Source: Gerris lacustris (lineage: Eukaryota; Arthropoda; Insecta; Hemiptera; Gerridae). From it: a DNA stretch of 64,000 nucleotides. The notes beneath the pieces are model-generated. The model searched no databases and was not told the DNA's origin. It was given only the letters and a program-made list of their open reading frames with translations. Made by a program: the position numbers and the translations under genes. Positions 13,098 through 64,000 of this stretch are shown here, piece by piece (position 1 is the first letter of the stretch; every line of letters starts with the position of its first letter). The stretch spans positions 70,417,455 to 70,481,454 of the forward strand of contig OX578277.1 of the NCBI GenBank assembly GCA_951217055.1, given 5' to 3'.

Positions 13098-15020
13098 GAG
13101 TGTGTTCAGAATCACCATAACCAGGTCGACTGAAAAATAACCGGTGCTTTCGTTAAAACCTATCTACCTTCAATTGTGTTAAGTCTAAGTTTCGGGACGC
13201 TTAATTTAAAAATTGAAAACATTACTGTCCAGTGGAATAATTAAGGAATACACCATACAGCACCCCCGTAACTTTTGGAACATGCACCCCATATAACTTA
13301 CAAAATTCACTGCTGGCCCTCTTTCTTTCTTTCCTCTCTTGGGAGTACAAATGGAGTGGGGATGGTAATAGTTATTTACGCAACAAGGGAGAGAAGTATG
13401 TTTTCCTGCTCGAGGTTAAGTTTTTTCCTGAGGCACCGCCGAAGGAGAAAACTTCATTAGCTCTCGAGGCCTTATGGCCGAGGGAGATAACTGTAGTATT
13501 AGCTCCAGAGGTATAGCCGAGGGAGATAATCCCGAGAGCAGAAATACTTCGATCCATGTTGCGTATTAAATTTTATCTATGACTAGTGCACCATAGCTAG
13601 TAGCTATTCAGTTTGTAGGTATAAAAGTTTTACCTACAAATTCACGTAATTTAAACACCTTAAACTGATATTTAGTTACTTGATTTATTAAAATAACAAT
13701 TTTTATACTAAATATACACGTTTTATAACAAACACTTTCAATAGTTTGTTTTTAATTTAAAGACTTTGTATGATAACCTAAAGTAACCTTCCCGAAAAAT
13801 TAGCTATAAACAGCGGAAAAACTTTACTATTAACATAACACTTAAAAAAATACCTTTTAAGTTATTAAAGTTAAGAGACGGTGGGTGAAGAAAAATGAGC
13901 CGAAGATCGAGGGGGGGGGGTTGTTAAGGTTTTTGCTCTTCCTTTCATGTGCTCGGTCCCCGGTTCTATATAATTACAAACTTTTTTGCCTAATAGACGA
14001 CTTGCCGACATTTTTGTTTTCCATAGACATGTTGTTTTCCAAATTTTGTTGCCTGCCTAATATTGATTTTCCAAGACATATTAACTTCAAATGTATTTTG
14101 ACAGCTAACACAGTGCTGCTCACTTTGACAGGGATTTTTGTAGAGTGGATAATTGTAAAAAAATCAGTTGGATAAATCAAACAAAACTTTCTCACATAGA
14201 TATTGATACTCTATTTAAATCCCATTATATCACATTCCATAGATTCGGTTTTAAAAGTGTTCCACTGGCGGTTGTTAACTTTTTGTTTTTGATTTACCAA
14301 AAAATCAGATTTATTTTCATAAATTTCTCGGAAACTAGGATGTCGTCAAAAACTGACGAAAATCTTTAGATTCGTATTTAAATAGACTATATTTGATATC
14401 CAAATGGTTTTATTTTTTTATTTTATTTTTTTTTTTTTAAAGTCACGTTTTTTCATAGTTTTTTGGGGATAGCACCCCCCAAATTTAGAGCTAAAAATCC
14501 ATTTTTCAATTTTGCCTTGGGGTATAATTTTTCTGAAAATGTATGCCAAATTTCATCAAAATCAGCCCAGTAGTTTAGGCTTCTTGTGCTGCATAGACCA
14601 CCAACAAAAGACTGTTTGGATTCTTAACCCCCCCCCCCCCCTCCCAAAAAAATCACTATATACAATTAAATAATTTATTTAAATAAATATTAGTTTCTTT
14701 TAAATAATTTTTTTGGAATCTCCCTCAACACGGGGTGGTGGGGGCGCTATTTAAGCAACTGTTACCCTCCTCCTCCATCCTAGATATTTTGAGAATTTAT
14801 AATTTGCTTTTTGTTTCCTACAATTAAGAAACTTAAAATTATAAAGTTTGATAACATAAGTACTGGAACTAACTTCACACTTAAACCAAACAAGTTTATT
14901 TAAAAACCCTGGTCATACGCTACCTTCCATCAGTCCCCTAGCAAACAATAATTAATTGAAGCTGCCAAAACACTAACCGCAACAAACAACCTGACATGCT
15001 TAGTGATTCTGAATGCACCC
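13098..15020. mobile_element. 1.9-kb TAA-flanked DNA element, non-autonomous
   Basis: The left end is GAGTGTGTTCAGAATCAC and the inverted right end reads GGGTGCATTCAGAATCAC. Both sides are flanked by TAA (13095-13097 and 15021-15023), which fits PIF/Harbinger-type TWA duplication. The interior has several overlapping open frames of 60-96 codons on both strands (13275-14369), but none shows transposase motifs. It contains C and G homopolymers at about 13911 and 14630. It is probably a deletion derivative. Confidence 0.65.
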
Positions 15021-15023
15021 TAA

Positions 15024-16685
15024 TAATACTACATCTTGATAACTCTTAAAATATATGTTTTGTTAATTAGGCATATCAATTTTTTAAATAAAATATGGAG
15101 TTTATTTTAAACTTCAAATAAACTCTTAAAGGTTCCTATTTCAGTTATCTACTTGTACCAAGTAGAAGTATTTTTTGTAAAATACTTAAAGTAGAATAAT
15201 TAAGATAGCAATCCTTGAGAGAGGAAACGTCATTCGGGTAAAGAATTTACATCCTGATTGATAGCACCAGTGAGCCTAAGTTTAAGATAATGTGGTAGTT
15301 GTAAATTGTAATTTTATTTAACCATTCCGAATTATATTGTTGAAAAGTGTAACTGTGTTCTTCCTGTGCTTATTCAAACTTCTAGAAAAATTTATTTCCC
15401 ACACAGGTCTACTAAAATTAAAAAGTGACTTACAGTAAATAAAAAAATAATAATATTTACAACTTCTGTCACATTTATCCTAAAAACACTAATGTTTGTG
15501 TTATTAATATGTAGTATTTAAGTGACAATATGAAATGTTAAAATGAAATAAGCTAGTAAACTCATCCAATCAATATCATTCATAATAGATGCTAGGCATA
15601 CTCTATGCATTATCACTTATTAAAATTGATATATTATTATTCTTATTAGTTAAGATTTAATTATTTTTAAAAAGAAATATTTTTTTTTTAGTAATTTACG
15701 TTAAATTAATATATACTTAGTTAATTTATCTTTATATGAGTATGTCTGTTAGTAGAGTTATCAATGTCATTCAGTATAGTGTATTGTTACATAAATATTT
15801 ATTTTTAAAAATAATAATAATAAAAAAAAAATTTAGTACATAATAAAACTCTTTTAGCCCCATACAACTTTCTTTACACTGTAATTTTCACAAAACCACA
15901 GTATCAATAATCTTGACCTCAAAAAAATCTAGATGCACTGAACTCTCAAAAAAATCATTTAAATGCACTCATGAGAACAGTCTGCCTTTAAATAAAATAT
16001 TTAGCAGCAAACTTTGAATCGGAAGTCAGATTCGCCTCCTACCCCCTTATCCTCTCATTCACTTTTGTAATATAAGTTTATACACAAAAATGAATAAGTA
16101 TGAAATCAAAAGAGGAAGTTGCTGAAATTTAATTTACAAGAAGCAGAAGAACTTAAACTAAAAATAATAAGGTAAATATTATAACAAGTAACTATAGCTA
16201 AAAATATAATTTCTTAAGGTGGCTTTCATATTAAAAAGACAGGGGACATTCCCCTTTATTGAACCAATCCTTTATATTATTATTAAAAACTGATACTGTT
16301 ATCACACCAAATATACTCAAACTTTATCCCTCTCCATGGGAAAGGTCTTGACTCCAATCTAATATTCCCTGCCTTTTTGAATGTAAATGTCTAAATGCAA
16401 GCATAAAAAACGATTAAATAACAATAATAATGATAATATATCAATAATAAAACACATGACAAAATAAATAAAGAATAAAAAAATTTTTTTTTAAGTAAAC
16501 TGTCATATTCTATTTCACAAAAAAATAAATGTTTCATTTAAAACTTTAATCATTTAATGTAAACCATATTAACAAAATTATTAATGAAAAATCATAAAAT
16601 AAAAATAGAATAAAAACACGAAAGTCCAATATTTTTTCTCTGCAATAATTTCCCCCCAATATTATAGATGATAATTTAGTAGTAT
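15024..16685. other. AT-rich non-coding stretch
   Basis: No gene or bounded element recognised. A minus-strand AATAAA (TTTATT at about 16255) could serve the candidate terminal exon just to the right. Confidence 0.45.
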
Positions 16686-16724
16686 TTAATCTCGGTAATT
16701 CCTTTTCCTTTTAATTCCTTGAAC
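16686..16724 (-). CDS. Candidate alternative terminal exon of the microexon gene
   Basis: On the minus strand a strong acceptor (TTATTATTTCTTTTTTTCAG) precedes a 39-nt segment that reads in phase 0 to a stop codon, giving a short basic tail (VQGIKRKRNYRD). Phase 0 is what the candidate exon at 19334-19377 would deliver. A second reading in another phase (FKELKGKGITEIKYY then stop) is also open. I cannot tell whether this is a true exon or a chance acceptor. Confidence 0.25.
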   Translation of the reverse strand, partial: VQGIKRKRNYRD

Positions 16725-19333
16725 CTGAAAAAAAGAAATAATAACATTTTAATGTAACAATTAAATTATTAAGCTATTTATAAATTTTCTTTAATAATTA
16801 TGAAAAATAAATTAAAACAGGGAAATGTGGTTAAAGGTTACACATATTTATTAGATTCATTATCTCTTGCAAATATTCATTCATTTTAAAATTAATCTTA
16901 AAATAATTTTAAAATCACCCTTAAATTGAAGTAATTTTGAATTTCTGGGCATCACTTTAAAATTTCTTATTATCATGGAGTATATAACATATAAAATTTT
17001 CTAGTTAATTTAAGTAATAACTTAAGGAATCACTATGTTCTAAAATGTTATTATTTTGAATTATGTTATCATAAACAAAGACTAGTTTTAGAAAGAAACA
17101 TTAGAAGAGGAAAAACCAATGTACAGCTAATATTTTCAAATAGTATAAGCTCTTATAATTGACTAGATCAGGTAGAATTCATAATAAATCCAAATAAAAA
17201 AAACAGAAATTCTCTCTCTAAAAAAAAAAAAAATAAATAAATAAATAATAATCTGTCCCACCAAATGTAGATTGGAATTAGTATTATTCCTCTTAAATAT
17301 TTCTGAAACCTTTTGCAGTTTACCTATAAAAATTTCCTGCCCTACTCTAAGCAGTTGTAAACAATTTATAAATATAATTTTTTAAAATATTAATAACTAC
17401 GCTTTAAAAATGGTGGAAAATTGCTTTAAAAGAACATGAAAATCATATGAACATATAAAGTGGAAATTAATATCATAGAGGGATTTATGGGTTGCTTAAA
17501 AATTTGAAGACAAAATAATAAAGGGCGGAAAATTGTGGAAAAATATGCATAAGGTGATGTAAGGAGTATTCTACCCCTAAAACACAACCAAAAGGTTGGA
17601 ATAGAATAAATAGGCAGAGTTGGTAGACTATACCTTTTTTTTCAAACCATTCTGGAGTTAAAGGCTAATTGTCTTTTAAGTAGTTCACATTATCTTCAAA
17701 ACTTTTTTTTTTTTTCAAATGTATTGTAGCTGGAGCATTTTGATAAGCATAATTTTAAAGAGCAGATTTTTTGTTCAAAATTCTGGGGGGGGGGGGGGGG
17801 GGGCAAATGCCAAGGGCCCGGGTCTCCAGGGGGCCTGGGCCTCCGGGGGGCGGCCCTGGTTTTTTACAACCAAAAAAGGCAAGATGGATATTTCTAATTA
17901 GTGGCATAACTATGGGACCGAATTGCAGGTGGGCCCCGGTGCCAAGGGGCCCCCAAATCCAAAAAAATATGAAATTTCTATATTTTTACCAATGTCAGTA
18001 GAGGCCCTTTTAGAGAAAAATAAAATCTAGCTTGGAATTATACTTCTATACTACTGTAAGGGGACCCCATTCAGTTCTGAACGCAAATGCTTTTTTGTTT
18101 TGGGAGGCAAAGTTGATTCAAGCATTGGAAATTAAACAGACATAAATACAAAACTTAACCAACAGTACATACATATGTATTTGAAATTCGTCCCCACCAA
18201 ACATATTCTTCTGTCAGGACAAACTTGGCCTCAGAAATTCTTAAAACTCGTCTTTTTGCTCTTAAATTTAAAAAAATTTTAGGGGGAGGACCCCCGGACT
18301 CCCCCACCTTTATTTGTTTAAAGGAGAGAAACTGACAGACAAATCATATTGGCATACTGATATTAATATTTGTTTTACTATTAATGCCATATTTGAAATT
18401 AAAGCGTTACTTAATTATTTTGTTTTGTTTCCTCTTAATCTCACTATTTTAGCAAACAATTTATATTCTGTTTTATTTTATATTATGTATTTTATAAAAT
18501 GTAAAAGAAGGTTTTTAATGATTCTTACCAGCTACAAAACTACTCAATTATTTGTTTTTTTAGCCCATCTTAAAAATTTGTCCCCACCAAACATCTTTCC
18601 TCTAAGGACAAAATTGCCCTCAGAAATCCTTAAAACTCATATTTTGGTAATTAAATTTTTTTTAAATTTCCGGACCCCCCCCCCCCCGTTATTTGTTCAA
18701 AGGGGCCCAGTTGCTAACTTGCCCAGGGGCCCGGAAATCCTCTCAGCGACCCTGCATAAATCAGATACAGATTTTATTACTCACTTAAACTAGAGTATTC
18801 CTTTGGCACTGAAGCATCAAAAGGTTGTAAAAATATAATAGTATTCACTAATTTGATGTAATGTATGTAAAATAACAATGTACATTTACACATCACAAAA
18901 ACATTAAAAGGACTATCATATCTTACGAAGACACTGATATATAACATAATAAGATAAAAATATATTTGTGGTTATTTTTTTATGGATACTGAACCAGGTT
19001 TTTAGAACTTTTTACAAGAGGCAATAGATCATTTACAGGTTTTCTATATTGGGGTGACTTTTTAGGCACACTGGCTAATTATTTGCCATTTTTACGAATC
19101 TCAAGGGCTCTTTAATCAAATGTGTTCTTGAAAAACCATATTTGCAACATTACCATTGAAGCTAAGATATTTGCAAGAAAATATGACATTTATAATTTTG
19201 AGCTCATTTGCAGAGGTGAAAGATAACACCTTTTTCATTTAGTTGTGGAAAACATTTATCGGTAAAAAAGCAAGGAAACAAGAGAGAGAGAGAGAGAGAA
19301 AGAGATAGAGAGAGAGAGAGGAATTGGTCTAAC
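16725..19333. other. Non-coding stretch with a G-rich repeat relic
   Basis: No gene is supported. 17770-18760 is an old G/C-rich interspersed repeat: a 19-nt G run at 17785-17803, GGGCCC-rich words, and a roughly 125-bp direct repeat at about 18185-18310 and 18575-18705 that starts GTCCCCACCAAACAT. The 159-codon frame at 18314-18793 runs through this repeat and is not protein-like. A (GA)n tract lies at 19279-19320. Confidence 0.5.
19279..19320. repeat. (GA)n microsatellite
   Basis: GA dinucleotide tract with a short interruption. It lies immediately downstream (minus strand) of the candidate exon at 19334-19377. Confidence 0.9.
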
Positions 19334-19377
19334 CTGAACAGTGTGATTGTAAGATGGTAAAGCAGACATTTCAGATG
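19334..19377 (-). CDS. Candidate additional exon of the microexon gene
   Basis: On the minus strand a good acceptor (AATATTTTTTGTTGTAG) leads into 44 nt that begin with the last two bases of a codon, encode SEMSALPSYNHTVQ and end in CAG before GTTAGA. Entry in phase 1 and exit in phase 0 through a Gln codon is exactly the behaviour of the long exons upstream. Exon 13 (24495-24528) could therefore splice here instead of to the stop-containing exon at 23201-23286. The evidence is splice signals and phase only. Confidence 0.35.
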
Positions 19378-19794
19378 CTACAACAAAAAATATTAACACA
19401 AACACTTATTTTTATTATCTTAATATAACTTTTTAAAGTTAGTTACCAAAAGAATCAGTTTGATATGTGAACACAACAAAGGAAGAAGGACCAAAACTTA
19501 AAAAATAGAAAACTACCACTGACAGACCTTTTACTGTGGCATCGCATACCAAGTAGATTCTTTTGTTTAACAAAATAAAGTATATTAATGTTACAATAGG
19601 ACCTCTATATATTGACATTATCAATCTATCAAGGTCTGATTAGACCATTAATTATATTTCTTATTATATTTAAATCAACTTTTTCTATAAATAACACTTT
19701 CTCCCTCATTTTATTTGAATATGCATAGGACCCATCTCTTTTGTTTGTCTTCGTCCAATTCCAATGATTAAAATGAAAGAACCTACACTAAAGA

Positions 19795-21176
19795 CAGGGG
19801 TCCCAGTGGTTTTTGAGGTCAAAAAAGTAGGATATTTTTATTAAAACGTAGGAGGTTATTTTTAAAAAAGTAGGAAATTTTGGTAAATAAATAGGCTGTG
19901 TAAAAATGTACTTAGATTTATTTTTATGTTTTTATTATTATCTCATGATTCTCATGCACTTAATTAAAATATAAAAATAATTCATTGATTAATAAACACA
20001 TAATAATATTAATATTATAAATAATATCCCCCTCCCCCCAAAAAAATGGGCAGGATAAAGTTCCAGTTGAGGTGATGTATTTGAAACAATAATTAAAATT
20101 ATTGAAAATATTGAAAATATATTAATGATGTATTATATCTGCATGTTTTGATAAAAAGATTAATTCCATGAAGCAAAGAGTGCAAATATATATTGATAAA
20201 TCATCTTTTATCAAATATAATTTGATAAAACGATCTAATTTATGGGCATTCTATTTTAAATCAGTTTTAACATAAAATTCAAATTTATGTTGAAATGGCC
20301 TGATGATGCTCAAATGGGTGAAATTTGCACCAATTATATTTTTTTAATGATCATCCCAAGAGCCCAATAAGAAAAAGAATAAAATAAAAGTCTAAAACAT
20401 TTGGTCTAAACACGTAAGGTAATTGTAATATTTCTCAATCAGTTGGTTATTTGAGTAAATAAATCAATATTTTTAAGCCATTTAAAGTTAGATTTTTAAA
20501 TTGCGTATTATTGTTTTTTATTTTCTTTGTTTGACTGCAGAAAAAATTGTCCAGCATGGTTCTTTTATTTTTTTAAATTTCCTTTTGTTCTGTTCTTATT
20601 AAATTTGAATAGTACATTTCATGGTTGACTTTTTTGAAGGCAGCTTCCAAAATTGTTTGGCCAATTTTTTCAAATGTATTCAAGATTTTATTGCATTCAA
20701 ATTTACAGATGATAATAATCAAATAAATCACAAACGTCAACATACTTGCAAACAAAATATGCTCCTAGCTTTATTTGTTTCTACAACATATTATTTCTTA
20801 CCCTTCTTGCTGGGATGAAAACAAAAATGAACATCTCATAACAAGGAAATCCTAAATAAAAATTTAAGAGGAGCAAAGGATTGAAAGTTTCAGATTAATG
20901 TAAAAGAGTAGTAATACCTCTAATACTGTTAATAAAATCAAAACGAATCATAGATTGAATGATACGCGAGCAAAGGATATTAATAAATAATTTAACTTAA
21001 TAAATGGAACCAGAATAGCTAGAAAGATAAATAACGAATTTTTTTTTTTAAATATTAAAAAAAAAAAAAATTAAAGATATCTATGAGGTAAAAAAGTAGG
21101 AAAAGTAGGAGGTTTTACTAAAAGTAGGAGGTTTCCTACTAAAAAAGTAGGAAAGTAGGAGGGTCTGGGACCCCTG
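19795..21176. mobile_element. 1.38-kb hAT-type element, non-autonomous
   Basis: The ends are CAGGGGTCCCAG and, inverted, CAGGGGTCCCAGA. The flanking 8-mers are imperfect (CTAAAGAC and GTAAAGAA if the TIR is trimmed by one base). Subterminal repeats of the word AAAAGTAGGAGGTTT occur at both ends, as expected of transposase-binding repeats in hAT elements. The interior is AT-rich and encodes no recognisable transposase. Confidence 0.6.
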
Positions 21177-22709
21177 TAAAGAACAAGAATATGATAAAAT
21201 ATAAATCCCTTAGAGGGTCTTCTTTTTTAATTGGCCATAACTACTAAATTGCATATAAGAAGAGGCAAAATCTACAGGGAAAGGATGTAAGAAAAAAAGA
21301 AAACTTAATTCAAAAGTGGAAGGAAATTCTTTGGAAGGGAGAAATCAAACCTAAATTGGTTCAAAAATGTGTGATGTCTTTTAATTCATTTGACACTGGT
21401 CTGGATTAAATTTAAGAGTACAAATTATTTTTGCTTCTGAGCTTAAGGTAACATTATTGGTTCCATATTAATTTCAACTTTCTGAGCACATTCCTTTCTC
21501 TTCCCCATGCACACTAACTATTTTTTATTAACACCTAGATTTTTAAATGTACTCATCTGATTTTAAAGAATTCAGTTGGTTCATTGAAAGTAGCTCATGG
21601 ATTGTCCTATATCAATTTAAACAGTCTGCGCAAGTTTAATAGTGCTTAAGAATATGAATTATCTCACTAGGACACAGGTAATTGAAACACATCCAAATAT
21701 CATGTTACCATTCGTCCAATAATAGAACTTGAGGGAGCCATGTGCCCTTCAAATTGGCCATACTATTTTAATAATTAACTAATCAATTTTGCTCTTTAAT
21801 TTGTAATTACTTAAAAACTCATGTTAAGTTCACTTTAGTTGATTGAAATAAGCATTTTCAGGTTGTTCAAACATGAAATATAAGACTAGATTCCTACACA
21901 GAAATAGAGTTTGACAAATGGAGGTCCTACCGTATTATGTTCAATGTTTATTCAAATAAATAAGAACATGCTTCCATAAAAATAAATATATTTAGACTTG
22001 AATGAACACATCACAATAGACAAACAAGGGATATGACTAACATACAGGTTTTAAAACAAGAATATTATTTAAAGAGGGCTTAGAACTATATGAAAATACA
22101 ATTTTTTTTAAACATGCTGGTTTTACTGATACTCCGTTTTTAGGGTCTGTAGGCAAAATTAAGGACCTTAATTTCCAGCACAAAAAAATGTATACTTTGC
22201 AATTATGTTATGTGTAGTAGCCGAAATACCGGAAATCGCAGTTATTCTTTGTCAAAAAATAAAGAAAATACGCTATAAATATGTCGTATATGTTGTATCA
22301 AACAAATGTTCCCTCACCAAAATCTTAAAAAATTATACTTGGTAACGGTTGGAGGAAAATACTTTAGAGTAGTTTCATTGTGTTTCTACAATAAAAATGC
22401 ATTTAAAGATGTTTGTTTCATGTCATTATAATAACGGTTCCAAAGTTATAGCTTAAACAAACTTATATGGCCACCGTCTTGAAACAAACTTGTCCAATTT
22501 TTTAAAGTACCCTTATGAGTACTGAACACATGCTTAGCAACTATATTTTTTAATAATTCTGTTCTGGACTATTTGTGACATCCAGGGAAATAAAAAGATA
22601 TAACTTTTAACTTTTTTGATACTTTCAGTTTGGTTGTTACGATGATAATAATTTGTAAACATAAATATAAGCTTATTAGTTCATTTAAAAAAAAACACAC
22701 ACACATATA
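21177..22709. other. Non-coding stretch, probable interspersed repeat
   Basis: No gene. The segment at about 22130-22620 has the mixed composition of an interspersed repeat, but its boundaries and family could not be fixed. Confidence 0.4.
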
Positions 22710-23168
22710 TAGTGTAACCTGATTATAATAGACTTTACTTATAATGAATAGGTAAAAAAATTACAATAAAAACTATAATTAATGTTGTCTATTTTTAAGT
22801 GACAAGTTTCATATCTTTAAAAGCTGGCGGTACCTCCCCCAGTTATTTTAAGATGAAATAAGATTCAAACAAATCCAACAGAAAATAAATTATTTCTTAA
22901 ACCAATGAATGTAAGCAATCAGCATGAATTTTCTTGTTTTAAATATCAATGCAGTGTATATGTACACATCTTTTTTAACTAAACCTATGCTTAAGGCTGT
23001 TTTATATTTGATGTATAATAGCTATTTATTTTTTATAGCTAACTAACAACTGTACTTACATTGATATACAGGTACACCTTTTTGTATTATTATTAGAAAG
23101 AATTATTTGTAATAAACTACACTTAAAAAAGTTAGCTCCTAATAGTTAGTTATAATGAGGTTCTACTG
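22710..23168. mobile_element. Pogo/Tigger-like MITE next to a stop codon
   Basis: The right end, read inverted, is CAGTAGAACCTCATTATAAC. The left end is the related AGTGTAACCTGATTATAATA. Both are of the pogo/Tigger type (CAGTxxAACC). The right edge is only about 33 bp from the stop codon of the microexon gene (23201), so that gene's 3' UTR must run into or through this element on the minus strand. It offers a minus-strand AATAAA near 23027-23032. Confidence 0.6.
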
Positions 23169-23200
23169 CATATTTAATTTTATATTTTTAGAGTAAAAAA

Positions 23201-63743
<40,543 letters not shown>

Positions 63744-64000
63744 CTATTAAACAAATAAAGTATTATGTAATTATTAATAAAACTACTTGTTAGTATGACT
63801 AAATTTAATCTTGCTTATTAAACACTATACAGAGAGGTGTAGTAGGTTTCATACTAATTATATATTTAATAGGTACATGTTTCTTAAGATTGGTAGATAG
63901 AATAAAGGGTAATGTGGTTGATCCCTTCATCCTGTAATGTCTTAACACTGTAGTTGATCAGGACAACAAAAAAAAATTATTTTCACTTCAGGGAAGAAGT
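63744..64000. other. Intron sequence to window edge
   Basis: No further exon could be supported. Confidence 0.5.

Noticed and set aside
18314..18793. 159-codon open frame on the plus strand
   Set aside because: It runs through a decayed G/C-rich interspersed repeat, has hydrophobic low-complexity composition, and has no homologous motif or splice context.

Overview
This is a eukaryotic, AT-rich, transposon-packed window, most likely from an insect. The only well-conserved host protein is a Punt-like activin type II receptor. Genes have GT..AG introns, and the mobile elements (BEL/Pao, I- and R1-type LINEs, Penelope-like relics, hAT, Tc1/mariner, pogo, Harbinger-like and piggyBac) are typical of large arthropod genomes. 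The order cannot be fixed from the sequence alone. There is no prokaryotic, organellar or CRISPR content.

Two host genes can be supported, both on the minus strand. The first is a long split gene running from beyond the right edge to a stop codon at 23201. I assembled 14 exons from splice sites and reading phase. Long exons (83-101 nt, phase 1 to 0) alternate with microexons of 25-34 nt (phase 0 to 1). The long exons are recognisably related to one another, so the gene grew by tandem duplication of exon pairs. The protein is low-complexity, of unknown function, and ends in a short basic R-S-G-R...P..FW motif. Two further candidate exons at 19334-19377 and 16686-16724 fit the same phases and may form an alternative 3' end. 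The second gene is the receptor at 46646-48163, whose coding region is uninterrupted. It lies inside the 24.5-kb second intron of the first gene.

Layout: 1-16.6 kb is AT-rich non-coding DNA with small terminal-inverted-repeat (TIR) elements at 1.6, 7.7-8.8, 10.4 and 13.1-15.0 kb and a decayed tandem repeat at 3.2-4.0 kb. 16.6-37.2 kb holds the 3' exons, with introns full of transposons, including a 3-kb hAT element at 32.1-35.2 kb that itself contains three other elements. 37.2-46 kb is repeats: a 292-bp tandem array, a Harbinger-like MITE, a 5S-rRNA-derived SINE, an R1-like LINE tail and mariner remnants. 46.6-48.6 kb is the receptor and its 5' region. 49-53 kb holds SINE and piggyBac relics. 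53.1-59.9 kb is a BEL/Pao integrase split by a near full-length LINE, which is itself split by a hAT MITE. 60-64 kb is repeats plus the two most upstream exons.

The most notable features are the microexon gene, its C-terminal motif, a set of hammerhead-ribozyme-like cores attached to Penelope-like relics, and several insertions whose order can be read from their target-site duplications (TSDs).
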